A DNA stretch of 64,000 nucleotides from positions 50,738-114,737 of the forward strand of contig CAJIYX010000059.1 in NCBI GenBank assembly GCA_905181725.1, read 5' to 3'. The DNA is from Alphaproteobacteria bacterium UBA830 (GTDB lineage: Bacteria; Pseudomonadota; Alphaproteobacteria; MPNO01; UBA830). Below, in pieces: positions 1 through 8,068 of the stretch. The notes below the pieces were generated by a model, which was given only the letters and a program-made list of their open reading frames with translations, had not been told where the DNA came from and searched no databases. Within the stretch, counting starts at the first letter, position 1. Each line of letters starts with the position of its first letter. A program made the translations under genes and the position numbers.

Positions 1-66
1 AAATGTGCCGCCGTTTTCGGCATCCCATTTCCAGACTTTCGGCGGTGTGTATGTGGCGTCGGCCAT
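1..66 (-). CDS. Glutathione S-transferase family protein, YghU-like (N-terminal fragment, runs off left edge)
   Basis: Only the first 22 codons lie in the window, starting at an ATG at 66-64 and reading leftwards. The peptide begins MADATYTPPKVWKWDAENGG, which matches the N-terminus of the YghU group of glutathione transferases (E. coli YghU starts with a similar T-Y-x-P-x-K-V-W-x-W-D pattern). Members of this family use glutathione or glutathionyl disulfide in disulfide-bond reduction. The thiol-binding domain is outside the window, so the function rests on this short match. No strong ribosome binding site is visible upstream. Confidence 0.6.
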   Translation of the reverse strand, partial: MADATYTPPKVWKWDAENGGTF

Positions 67-218
67 GTGATCTGCTTTCTGTATGAAGAACGAGTCGGAC
101 CGGCAGACACGCCGATCCTGTTGCCGTGCACATTACCAAGAGGGTCGGCGGCTATCCAGAGGATGGCCTGTGCTTGAGATGCATATGTCTCGTTGCGGAT
201 ACGCAACGTTGACAAGCG

Positions 219-1194
219 TCAGGTCGCCGCCGTTCGTTTTTCCCACGCCGCCGCCAGGTCCCGCGATGAATTATCGCCCAGCCGGGATATTGCCTGCGAG
301 ACGTAATACATACCGGCGATTTCTGCGAGACGCTTCATCAACTGCAGCGTGACCGGGCCGGGTAGGGCGGCCCCACCGGTCGATTCCGCGCCGCTGATCT
401 GTGCGCCGTTCAGGCTTGTCACAGGAACAATCACCGGCGTTGTACTGCGGATGAAGGCTTCGTCCGCGGCATACACGTCATAGGGAGTGAAATTACCTTC
501 GATGGTCTCAATACCCAGTTCCGCGGCGACTTCTAGGACAGCGGCGCGGGTGACGCCGTCCAGGACGTTGCGTGCGGCAGACGTATAGAGATGGCCGTCG
601 GCGATGAAAAAGAAATTACCTGTATTTGTCTCGGCCACGTTGCTGGCGGCATCCAGCATAAGCGGAATCGCTCCCGGGTCGGACCGCTTCGCTTCCAGCG
701 CCACCAAGATCTGGTTCATGCGGCTCAGCACTTTCGCCTTGGCGTCGATACTGTCCGGCGCCGTCCGGCGGATGCCCGGTGTCACCAGATTCAGGCCGCT
801 TAAGTAGTTTGCGGCGTATTGTTCGAATTCGATCTGGACGCAGAACATGGCGACGATGGTGTCCGACGGATGACCCATCGCATTGTCGCCGTGGAGATCA
901 CATGCCACAGAGCGAAATCGCTGCCGGCGTCCAGGCGTCCCAGGTTGCGCTCCAGCATCTCCTGGGTCGCCGAGGTCAGCGCCTCCCGGCTCAGACCTAT
1001 GTCGATTCGCACGTAAGCCAGAGACCGGAAAAGCCGGTCGAGGTGACCGTCGAGCCGGAACAGTTTGTGCCCGAATGTGCGGGTGACCTCATACACCCCG
1101 TCGCCGCCGAAAAACCGCGCTCCGTGACGGGAACCTTTGCTTCGCCCTCCGGCTCGAAAGTGCCGTTTAGATAAACAATATTGTCGCCGCTCAT
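219..1194 (-). pseudogene. Class IV (branched-chain/D-amino-acid type) aminotransferase, two frameshifts
   Basis: Three overlapping reading frames together give one fold-type IV PLP aminotransferase. The first (ATG at 1194) encodes MSGDNIVYLNGTF and the VTERGF segment. The second continues with GVYEVTRTFGHKLFRLDGHL. The third carries the likely catalytic-lysine segment DAKAKVLSRMNQ and the cofactor-binding VAETNTGNFFF. One missing base near the A-run at 1110-1114 and another near 884-892 would restore a 325-codon frame, the usual length for this family. The enzymes move amino groups between branched-chain or D-amino acids and 2-oxo acids. The gene may be truly inactivated, or the two single-base losses may be sequencing errors; the A5 run makes the first site suspect. 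Confidence 0.8.
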
Positions 1195-1263
1195 GTCGTC
1201 ACCGCATCGTCCGTTGGAAGAAGAAGCCGGGAGAAAGCGGAAACGAGTCTATCCGTACGACGC

Positions 1264-1734
1264 TCACTTACCGCAGCAGCGCTTGAATTTCTTTCCTGAT
1301 TCGCAGGGGCAGGGATCATTTCGTCCGGTCTTGCCGACGGGTGTGGTGGCGACCGCACCGTCGACATAGACCCAAAGCCCGTCTTCGCGCCGGAAGCGGG
1401 AGTTTTCCCGGTGAACGCGGGTTGCGCCTCCATCGCTCTGGTCTTTGAACCGGGCGGTGAAGTCGACCGTACCTGTTGCGTCCGCAACGCCCCCGCCTGA
1501 GGTGCCATTAATTTTGAGGCCGACCCATGTGACGGCGGGAAGGTCGGTATCTAGGCTGTCGCGATGTTCAGACGTAGTGGTCCGCGCGATATAGGTGCCG
1601 TCGCCGTGCGCGAAGGCGGTGTAGCGCGACCGCATGAGGGCTTCGGCGGTGGGTGCGGGCAGGCCCGCCAGATAGGGACCGCAGCACGTATCGAACCGCT
1701 CGCCCGATCCGCAGCGGCATTGTTTTGCCGGCAT
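1264..1734 (-). CDS. YchJ-family SEC-C metal-binding protein
   Basis: This 156-residue protein has the YchJ (UPF0225) layout. An N-terminal SEC-C motif (CRCGSGERFDTCC) is followed by the family segment AEALMRSRYTAFA, a central NTF2-like domain and a second SEC-C motif at the C-terminus (CPCESGKKFKRCC). SEC-C motifs bind zinc, as in the SecA tail, but no biochemical role is known for YchJ proteins. I chose the ATG at 1734 because AAGGAG lies about nine bases upstream and overlaps the end of the tetR gene. An upstream in-frame start at 1758 would run into tetR. The four-base gap to tetR suggests one transcript. Confidence 0.85.
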   Translation of the reverse strand: MPAKQCRCGSGERFDTCCGPYLAGLPAPTAEALMRSRYTAFAHGDGTYIARTTTSEHRDSLDTDLPAVTWVGLKINGTSGGGVADATGTVDFTARFKDQSDGGATRVHRENSRFRREDGLWVYVDGAVATTPVGKTGRNDPCPCESGKKFKRCCGK

Positions 1735-1738
1735 CGGT

Positions 1739-2356
1739 CTATTCTCCTTCTTCCGCAACGACGAAAAGTTGCCGCGCGGAGATTTTAAGATTGGCGATAT
1801 AGGCTTTCTGCGACCAGCCGCAATCGATTGTCAGGTGTTCCCAGTTATGCACCGACAGCATCGTCCATAACAGGTCGGTTGCCCGTCCGCGCGGATATGC
1901 GGGCGACAGGCGGCCGTCGGTTTTCAGGGCATTGATCGCAGCAGTGCATCCTTCGCGCATCGCGGCCATCCGGCTGTCCCAGGCGGCGGCTGCCGCTTCA
2001 TCGCCTGACTCCTTTAGTGCAAGCAGGACCCGGGCGATGCCGTAAATCTCGGGAATGTAATTCCCCCAGGCGTCGATATATGTATCGAGTCGCGCCTCGC
2101 CGGAGATGGCCGTACGGCTGGCCGCAAGACGGGCGTCGATGTCTTTTGCTTCATCGACATAGAGCGTGGTTGCGATCAGCAGGTCGGTACGGGTGGCAAA
2201 ATGCAGATAGAGCGCCTGGCGGCTGATGCCTGCCCGTTTGGCGATGTCCACCATGCGGAGTGCGGTTTCGGGGGTGTCCGCCACGAGCGACAGAACGGCG
2301 TCGCGAACCCGGGAGCGCGTGTCTGATTTTTTAATTGACATATTGTCAAGTAGCAC
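1739..2356 (-). CDS. TetR/AcrR family transcriptional regulator
   Basis: The 205-residue protein has a TetR-type helix-turn-helix at about residues 30-55 (MVDIAKRAGISRQALYLHF) followed by an all-helical, variable ligand-binding domain. It is divergent from the NAD(P)-binding oxidoreductase at 2424. Two inverted repeats of TTGACA-N3-TGTCAA lie in the shared region, and the left one overlaps the start of this gene, which suggests autorepression and control of the neighbour. Two starts are possible: GTG at 2356, with GGAG about ten bases upstream, or ATG at 2341 inside the operator (MSIKKSD). The ligand is unknown. Confidence 0.85.
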   Translation of the reverse strand: MLLDNMSIKKSDTRSRVRDAVLSLVADTPETALRMVDIAKRAGISRQALYLHFATRTDLLIATTLYVDEAKDIDARLAASRTAISGEARLDTYIDAWGNYIPEIYGIARVLLALKESGDEAAAAAWDSRMAAMREGCTAAINALKTDGRLSPAYPRGRATDLLWTMLSVHNWEHLTIDCGWSQKAYIANLKISARQLFVVAEEGE

Positions 2357-2390
2357 CTTCTTGTCACTCCGTCAATTGACAGATTGTCAA
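2335..2390. promoter_or_regulatory. Double TetR-type operator in divergent promoter region
   Basis: Two perfect 6-3-6 inverted repeats, TTGACATATTGTCAA at 2335-2349 and TTGACAGATTGTCAA at 2376-2390, sit 41 bp apart centre to centre, about four helical turns. The right one overlaps a second 10-bp palindrome, GTCAATTGAC, at 2371-2380. Their place between tetR and the oxidoreductase gene makes them the probable binding sites of the TetR protein; this is inferred from position and symmetry. Confidence 0.75.
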
Positions 2391-2423
2391 GTAATTTAGT
2401 TCAGCTCACTTATGGAGAAGACG

Positions 2424-2999
2424 ATGAAGATAATTATTTTTGGCGCGTCCGGCTCTGTCGGGCGTCATTTGGTCGACCAGGCGCTGACCGCCGGAGACAG
2501 CGTCACCGCGTTTGGTCGCAATCCATCGGTTTTGACGGCGGACCACGCCAATCTGGCACGGCAGGCAGGCGACGTCCTCGGCCCCGCTTCGGTTCTGTCG
2601 GCAGTCGGTAGGCACGATGTCGTGATGATCGCGCTCGGGGCGGGCAGAAAAGGCACCGTTCGTGCGGCCGGAACACAAAACATCATCGCGGCCATGACGC
2701 ATCATGGCCTGCGCCGCCTGGTCTCCGCATCGACGCTCGGTGCGGGCGACAGCTACCCCGTGCGCAACTTTTTCTGGAAGCGGGTCATGTTCGGTCTGTT
2801 GTTGCGTGACGCATTTGCCGATCATCAGATGCAAGAAAAAGCCATTCGTCAAAGCGATCTGGACTGGGTCATCCTACGTCCCGGCGCTTACACCGATGGG
2901 CCGGTCACCGGGGTCTATAAATACGGCTTCGAGGCGACCGAAAAGAAGGTCGCCCTGAAAAGATCGCGGGCCGATGTCGCGGGTTTTTTGTTTCAATAA
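2424..2999 (+). CDS. NAD(P)-binding oxidoreductase (atypical SDR/NmrA-like), early in-frame stop
   Basis: The protein opens with a Rossmann dinucleotide motif, MKIIIFGASGSVGRHLVDQA, and has the later segments LRRLVSASTLGAG and DLDWVILRPGAYTDGP of atypical short-chain dehydrogenases (NmrA/YwnB type). I start at ATG 2424 because GGAG lies seven bases upstream; an in-frame ATG at 2412 overlaps that site. Translation stops at TAA 2997-2999 after 191 codons. Sense codons continue in the same frame for 15 more residues (LTGTTWLRQTLGFSY) to TGA at 3045-3047, and this resembles the usual family C-terminus. A CAA-to-TAA change would explain it; the full product would be about 207 residues. It is likely controlled by the divergent TetR protein. 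Substrate unknown. Confidence 0.75.
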   Translation: MKIIIFGASGSVGRHLVDQALTAGDSVTAFGRNPSVLTADHANLARQAGDVLGPASVLSAVGRHDVVMIALGAGRKGTVRAAGTQNIIAAMTHHGLRRLVSASTLGAGDSYPVRNFFWKRVMFGLLLRDAFADHQMQEKAIRQSDLDWVILRPGAYTDGPVTGVYKYGFEATEKKVALKRSRADVAGFLFQ

Positions 3000-3173
3000 C
3001 TCACCGGCACCACTTGGCTGCGCCAGACGCTAGGGTTTTCTTACTGATCGCCCCTACCGATTTTGTGCGGTCTGCCCTCGCACGCTCTGTCTCTTTCCTG
3101 AATATGCATCACGGCTGGACGCGGCGTGGCCGCTGCGCCACATTTGGCGGGCATACAGTTTCAGGAGGACAAG

Positions 3174-3779
3174 ATGCCAAGAGGCGTGATCGATACTGAC
3201 GGGCTGATAACGCCCGACCTTCAGGCATTGCGCGAAACACAGACGCCGGACGGTCTGCCGTTCAGTATTGCGAAGATCGGGCATGTGGTCCTCATGGTCC
3301 AGGATCTCGAAAAGTCGGTCGATTTCTATACCCGTGTGCTCGGCTTCCGGGTGTCTGATGTCTATCCCGCGACGATGGTGCCGGGTCGGATGGTCTTCAT
3401 GCGGTGTGCGAATGATCACCATGGTGTGGCGCTGGTCGGCGGTGCGGCTGCACCCGGCAACAGTAACGAGCTCAATCACATGGCGTTCGAAGTAGCGACC
3501 TTGGACGAGGTGTTCCGGGCGCGTGTCCATCTTGAGGCCGAGGGCGTGAAGATTACCTATGCCGGGCGCCGCCGCGCGGGTTGTCAGGTCGCGGTTGAAT
3601 TCCTCGATCCTGACAACCACGTCCTCGAAATATATTGGGGTATCGACCAGGTCGGCAGCGAGGGGCAGGTCCGCCTGCCTGCGGAATGGCGTGAGGAAAT
3701 GACGCTTGAGGGCGCGGTCGATAACGCACCCCCGGGCCAGGACACCACTCTTGCGGATCCGTCGCTGCGGCGCGACTAA
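3174..3779 (+). CDS. VOC-family (glyoxalase/extradiol dioxygenase fold) protein
   Basis: This 201-residue protein has one vicinal-oxygen-chelate module at about residues 35-155. The segments are KIGHVVLMVQDLEKSVDFYT (first metal-ligand His), NHMAFEV (second His) and FLDPDNHVLEIYW (Glu ligand), so metal binding looks intact. The family includes extradiol ring-cleaving dioxygenases, glyoxalases and fosfomycin-resistance enzymes, and the sequence alone does not choose between them. The start at 3174 has an excellent AGGAGG five bases upstream; a longer in-frame start at 3126 lacks one. It converges on the fused monooxygenase gene, so a role in the same aromatic pathway is possible but only inferred. 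Confidence 0.8.
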   Translation: MPRGVIDTDGLITPDLQALRETQTPDGLPFSIAKIGHVVLMVQDLEKSVDFYTRVLGFRVSDVYPATMVPGRMVFMRCANDHHGVALVGGAAAPGNSNELNHMAFEVATLDEVFRARVHLEAEGVKITYAGRRRAGCQVAVEFLDPDNHVLEIYWGIDQVGSEGQVRLPAEWREEMTLEGAVDNAPPGQDTTLADPSLRRD

Positions 3780-3793
3780 AAGCCCCCGTTAGA

Positions 3794-3820
3794 GCAACGC
3801 TTCACCTTATGAAGCGTTGC
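3794..3820. terminator. Perfect 11-bp hairpin between convergent genes
   Basis: GCAACGCTTCA at 3794-3804 pairs exactly with TGAAGCGTTGC at 3810-3820 around a five-base loop. The loop holds the stop codon of the minus-strand monooxygenase gene at 3807-3809. No T-run follows on either strand, so it is a possible bidirectional or stabilising structure rather than a classic intrinsic terminator. Confidence 0.5.
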
Positions 3821-6137
3821 TGCGATGGCTGGACGGGGCCGCGGCCCGGCGAAGATTTTCCGCTTCAACCTTTTTGCGCTGGGCAAGGCGCATCGCCTGA
3901 TCTTTTGCCGAGTCGTACTGAAAGGGCCAGCGCTGCGCCGCATGGCCATACCAGGCGGAGGCCTCTAGCGTGAAATGGGGGTTGGTCAGGTGTGGTCGGG
4001 CGAGGGCGACGAGGTCGGCGCGCCCCGCGGCGACGATCGTGTTTACCTGATCCGATGTTGTGATGTTGCCCACCGCGATGGTTGGTATGTCGGCTTCATT
4101 GCGGATCTGTTCCGAGAACGGCGTCTGGAACATCCGCCCGTAGACGGGCTTTGCCTCAGGCGTGGTCTGACCGGCTGACACGTCGATCAGATCGCAGCCG
4201 TGATCCTTGAAGGCGCGCCCGATCTCGACCGCGTCCTCGCCGGTGACCCCGCCCTCGCCGACCCAGTCGGTCGCCGATATCCGTACCGATATCGGCTTGT
4301 CGTCGGGCCAGGCGGCGCGGACGGCATCGAACACCTCGAGCGGAAACCGTAGGCGGTTTTCCAGGCTGCCGCCATATTCGTCCGTGCGCTTATTGGCGAC
4401 CGGTGTGATGAAGCAGGACAGCAGATAGCCATGCGCCATGTGCAGCTCGATCATGTCGGCGCCGGCCGCGTCGGCCATCGTTGTGGCGCAGGCGAAATCG
4501 TCGCGCACCCTGTCCATATCGGCGCGGGTTATCTCGCGCGGCACATGCATGCCGGCGCCATGCGCAAGGGGAGACGGGGAAATCACGTCCCAGTTGCCGG
4601 CGGTCAGCGGCACGTCCATACCTTCCCAGCCGACCCGGGTTGATCCCTTGCGCCCGGCATGGCCGATCTGCAGGCAGAACCTGGCGTCGGAATTCGTGTG
4701 GACGAAATCGACGATGCGCTTCCAGGCCGCGACGTGTTCGCCCGAATACAGCCCCGAACAGCCGGGCGTGATCCGGCCCTCGGCGGACACGCAGGCCATT
4801 TCCGAAAAGATCAGCCCGGCGCCGCCCAACGCCATGCCACCCAGGTGTACGAAGTGGAAATCGCCCGGCACGCCGTCGGTGCTCGAATACATGTCCATCG
4901 GCGATACCACGACGCGGTTGGCCAGCGTCATGCCGCGCAAAGAGAACGGCGTGAACATCGGCGGGGGTGTGCCGTCGACCTCATGCCCTGCGCTTCGGAC
5001 ATCATTGGCAAACCAGCTGTCGATCCGCTCGATCAATGCTGGGTCGCGCAGGCGCAGGTTCTCATACGTCACCTGTTTTGAGCGCGACAGCATCGAGAAC
5101 GCGGCCTGCAGCGGCGCCATGTCCCAGTAGCGCTGCGGTTCTTCGGTCCAGATCACCGAGACTTCCGAGGCGTGCTGGGTTTTTTCGACCTCTTCGCGCC
5201 GCATCTCCTCGAACCGTACCTGGGCGGCCGGGACTGAATTCGTTTCGACTAGCGCATCGACAAGCGCGATCGAGTCCTCCATGGCGAGCTTGGTACCCGA
5301 GCCGATCGAATAATGCGCAGTGTGCAGCCCGTCGCCGATCATGGTGTAGCGGTCATGCGACCAGGCTTCGCAGCGGATCATCGGGAATTGCCGCCAGACG
5401 GTTTTATTCGCGACCAGGTCGTATTTGCCGTCTTCCAACCGGTCGGCCCAGAGTTGTTTCATATATGAGACAAGTGTCTCGCCGGTGAGACAACCGATTG
5501 TGGCCTCCGCGCTTGCCCAGGTCCGCTCCGGGGCTTCGACGATCCAGGTGCTCATGCCCGGTTTATACTGATAGGCGCCGAGCACCCAGATGCCGTGATC
5601 GTCGGTCGTAAAATCGAACGTGAACGCATCATAAGGCCGCGTGGTGCCGAGCCAGGCGAAGCGGTTCTTGCGCCACTGGATGTCTGCCCGGAATTTATCG
5701 GGAAACGCGTTGCGGACGACGCTGTTGATGCCGTCCGCACCGACCACCAGATCGGCGTCGATATCGTCCAGGTTACGGACTTCGTGATTGAATTTCATGT
5801 CGACGCCGACCTCGGCACAGCGCCGCTGCAAAATCTGCAGCAGCTCCATCCGCCCGCAGCCGCAGAACCCGTGGCCGGTCGAGCGGATCGTCTCGCCGTG
5901 CAGGACGAAATCGATCTCGTCCCAATAGGCGAACTGGTCGGTGATGGCATCGTAGCTTTCGGGATCGCGGGCGAGGAAACCGTCAAGCGTCTCGTCCGAA
6001 AACACCACGCCGAAGCCGAACGTGTCATCCGCCGCATTGCGCTCATAGACCGTTAAATCATTGCCTGGGAACGCTTTTTTGGCAAGCAGAGCAAAATAGA
6101 GCCCGCCCGGTCCGCCGCCGATCACTGCGATGCGCAT
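3807..6137 (-). CDS. Bifunctional salicylyl-CoA 5-hydroxylase / 2-aminobenzoyl-CoA monooxygenase-type flavoenzyme (FAD monooxygenase-OYE fusion)
   Basis: This 776-residue protein joins two flavin domains. The N-terminal ~390 residues are a class A FAD monooxygenase, with GGGPGGLYFA (ADP binding), VVGADGINSVVR (DG motif) and MIGDGLHTAHYSIGSGT (GD motif). The C-terminal ~370 residues are an Old Yellow Enzyme-type FMN barrel with QIGHAGRKGS, ELHMAHGYLLSCF and NKRTDEYGGSLENR. Fusions of this design act on CoA thioesters of salicylate (5-hydroxylation towards gentisyl-CoA) or of 2-aminobenzoate (hydroxylation plus ring reduction). The divergent MarR gene and PaaK-like CoA ligase fit that role, since the ligase would supply the CoA ester. 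The start at 6137 (MRIAVIGGG) has GAGG about nine bases upstream; longer in-frame starts add only charged residues. Which aromatic acid is used is not decided. Confidence 0.85.
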   Translation of the reverse strand: MRIAVIGGGPGGLYFALLAKKAFPGNDLTVYERNAADDTFGFGVVFSDETLDGFLARDPESYDAITDQFAYWDEIDFVLHGETIRSTGHGFCGCGRMELLQILQRRCAEVGVDMKFNHEVRNLDDIDADLVVGADGINSVVRNAFPDKFRADIQWRKNRFAWLGTTRPYDAFTFDFTTDDHGIWVLGAYQYKPGMSTWIVEAPERTWASAEATIGCLTGETLVSYMKQLWADRLEDGKYDLVANKTVWRQFPMIRCEAWSHDRYTMIGDGLHTAHYSIGSGTKLAMEDSIALVDALVETNSVPAAQVRFEEMRREEVEKTQHASEVSVIWTEEPQRYWDMAPLQAAFSMLSRSKQVTYENLRLRDPALIERIDSWFANDVRSAGHEVDGTPPPMFTPFSLRGMTLANRVVVSPMDMYSSTDGVPGDFHFVHLGGMALGGAGLIFSEMACVSAEGRITPGCSGLYSGEHVAAWKRIVDFVHTNSDARFCLQIGHAGRKGSTRVGWEGMDVPLTAGNWDVISPSPLAHGAGMHVPREITRADMDRVRDDFACATTMADAAGADMIELHMAHGYLLSCFITPVANKRTDEYGGSLENRLRFPLEVFDAVRAAWPDDKPISVRISATDWVGEGGVTGEDAVEIGRAFKDHGCDLIDVSAGQTTPEAKPVYGRMFQTPFSEQIRNEADIPTIAVGNITTSDQVNTIVAAGRADLVALARPHLTNPHFTLEASAWYGHAAQRWPFQYDSAKDQAMRLAQRKKVEAENLRRAAAPSSHRSNAS

Positions 6138-6162
6138 GGTTGTTGTCCTCTTCTTCATCCCC

Positions 6163-6190
6163 AATATTTATCTAATATATAAAATATTTA
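6163..6190. promoter_or_regulatory. AT-rich repeat, candidate MarR operator/promoter
   Basis: The divergent gap between the monooxygenase and marR genes holds an unusually AT-rich block. AATATTT (6163-6169) and AAATATT (6182-6188) form an inverted repeat, and AATATTTA is also directly repeated with a 20-bp period (6163-6170 and 6183-6190). Its position suits binding of the adjacent MarR protein over both promoters. The assignment is inferred from symmetry and location. Confidence 0.45.
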
Positions 6191-6245
6191 CAGGTCTATG
6201 GTCAACTCGTAAGATATCGGCCATACAACACGGAATTTAGTCCTC

Positions 6246-6773
6246 ATGGCATCAACCCTCGGCCATCTCGGCGAACCCCATTTAGACGATGACGAAAAAC
6301 TGTCACTGAGCCTGTGGCTGCAACTGATGAAATGCACCAAGGAGATCGAGGCCGGTATCGGTGGCCGGCTGCGTAAAGTCCACAGCCAGAGCCTGGCGCG
6401 GTTCGACGTGCTGTCGCAGCTGCACCGCTTCGGCGGCGACTGGGCCGCGGTCGGTGAGATTTCCGGGCGCGTCATGGCGTCGAGCGGTAACATCACGGCG
6501 CTGGTTGACCGCATGGTCGCCGACGATCTGATCGTGCGCCGCGCCAACCCCGATGACCGGCGTAGTCACCAGCTCCGCATGACCGACACGGGCGCCGCGC
6601 TGTTCGACGAGATGACGGCGGATCACGCGCGCTGGGTCGATGATGCGCTGGTCGGCATCGACGATACCGATAAAGAGCGCCTGATCGAGTTGCTCATAAA
6701 CGTGCGCCGCGCCTTTGAGGCAACAAAAAATCAGGCCCAGAAAAATCAGGCGAAGACAGGAGAGACCCCATGA
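6246..6773 (+). CDS. MarR family transcriptional regulator
   Basis: The 175-residue protein has the MarR winged-helix layout. A helix-turn-helix around GRVMASSGNITALVDRMVAD is followed by the wing ANPDDRRSHQLRMTDTG, which carries the family's D-R motif. It overlaps the CoA ligase start by four bases (ATGA), so the two are translationally coupled, and it is divergent from the fused monooxygenase. MarR proteins in aromatic-acid clusters often release DNA on binding the aromatic CoA thioester; that is a reasonable expectation here but is not shown by the sequence. No clear ribosome binding site precedes the ATG at 6246, so the start could be internal. Confidence 0.88.
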   Translation: MASTLGHLGEPHLDDDEKLSLSLWLQLMKCTKEIEAGIGGRLRKVHSQSLARFDVLSQLHRFGGDWAAVGEISGRVMASSGNITALVDRMVADDLIVRRANPDDRRSHQLRMTDTGAALFDEMTADHARWVDDALVGIDDTDKERLIELLINVRRAFEATKNQAQKNQAKTGETP

Positions 6774-8068
6774 CCGGATTGCTGCCACTGCCGGCGTCGC
6801 GCGATGAGATCCTCAAAATCCAGTCCGACCGCAAGCGCGTCGCGTTCGAGTGCGCCAAGCAGGCCGTCTGGTACAAGGGCAAGCTCGACCACATCAATGT
6901 CGACAGGCTAGACGATCCCTATGAGTGGCAGAAAATCGCAATCGTCGACAAGGACGTGCTGCGCAAGCTCGACCATAAGACCTTCATGGAGCAGTTCTGT
7001 ATCGCGCCGCGCGCCGATATCGCCGAATACTGGCGGTCGGGTGGCACGACCGGTGCGCCGGTTTTTTATCCGCGGACGTTCAAGGATGTCGAATACGGCA
7101 TGGTGACCTGGGGTCGGTCTTTCCCCGCGATGGATATCAGCCCGGGCGATTCCTGCCATATCTCGTTTCCCATCGGTATTCATCCCGCAGGCCAGATCTG
7201 GGCGCGGTCTGCGCATGAGGCCGGTGTCGGTATGAACTGGGTCGGTTCCGGAAATTCGGTGCCGTCGGCGGCCCAGCTTGCGCTGATTCAATCGCTGGAA
7301 CCGACCGTGCTGATTGCGATGCCGAGCTTTGCGCTGCACCTGTCGAATCTGGCGGCTGAGCAGGGCATCGACCTGACCCAGTCGAGTGTTAGCAAGATCA
7401 TCTGTTCGGCCGAGCCGCTGTCGGATGCCAAGCGCGAAAAGCTCGCCCGCACCTGGGGCGCCGACGTGTTCAACGTCTTCGGGATGAGCGAGGCCGGGCT
7501 GATGGGCGCCGAGGGTGCTGCCCATGACGGTATTCATATCTGGTCCGACATGTTTTTCCTCGAGGTGGTCGACCCCGAGACCGGCGAGATGCTGGAGCCC
7601 GGCTCGGAAGGCCACATGTGCCAGACCCCGCTATGGACCGGTCACGCGACGCCGTTCCTGCGCTGGAATGCCGGCGATATAGTGACGTTTGTCGAACACG
7701 GGACAAGCGGCGGTCAGTTCGCCGATCTGTTCCCGATGATCCGCCACGCCAACCGCACGACCGGTTTCTTCAAGATCCGCGGCGTGAACATCAACCACAC
7801 GGAGTTCGAGGATTTTGTGTTTTCGATTCCCGCCGTCAACGATTTCCAGGCGCTGCTGGTCACTGACGATAACGATCTCGAAACCCTCAACGTCCGTATC
7901 GAGGTCCGGCGCGGTGAAGATTCCGCCGCCATCGCCGCCGCTATGGCCGACCGGATCAAGGCGGTCTTCGAAATGTCGGCCCGCATCGACGTGCTGGAGA
8001 TCGGCACGCTGGCGCGCCTGTTCGAATCGTCCATCAAGGCGCCCCGGTTCGTCGATGAGCGTAAATAG
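6770..8068 (+). CDS. Phenylacetate-CoA ligase (PaaK)-like aromatic acid-CoA ligase
   Basis: This 432-residue adenylate-forming enzyme is about PaaK length. It has the P-loop-like motif YWRSGGTTGAPVFYPRT near residue 90, an A5-type segment VFNVFGMSEAGLMGAEG near residue 225, and the C-terminal hinge region HANRTTGFFKIRGVNINHTE. Such enzymes use ATP to make an aryl-CoA ester through an acyl-AMP. The gene overlaps marR by four bases and sits beside the fused CoA-ester monooxygenase, so its substrate is probably salicylate, 2-aminobenzoate or a similar benzoate. That is an inference from the neighbour. The core motif reads SGGTTG rather than the more common SSGTTG. Confidence 0.85.
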   Translation: MTGLLPLPASRDEILKIQSDRKRVAFECAKQAVWYKGKLDHINVDRLDDPYEWQKIAIVDKDVLRKLDHKTFMEQFCIAPRADIAEYWRSGGTTGAPVFYPRTFKDVEYGMVTWGRSFPAMDISPGDSCHISFPIGIHPAGQIWARSAHEAGVGMNWVGSGNSVPSAAQLALIQSLEPTVLIAMPSFALHLSNLAAEQGIDLTQSSVSKIICSAEPLSDAKREKLARTWGADVFNVFGMSEAGLMGAEGAAHDGIHIWSDMFFLEVVDPETGEMLEPGSEGHMCQTPLWTGHATPFLRWNAGDIVTFVEHGTSGGQFADLFPMIRHANRTTGFFKIRGVNINHTEFEDFVFSIPAVNDFQALLVTDDNDLETLNVRIEVRRGEDSAAIAAAMADRIKAVFEMSARIDVLEIGTLARLFESSIKAPRFVDERK

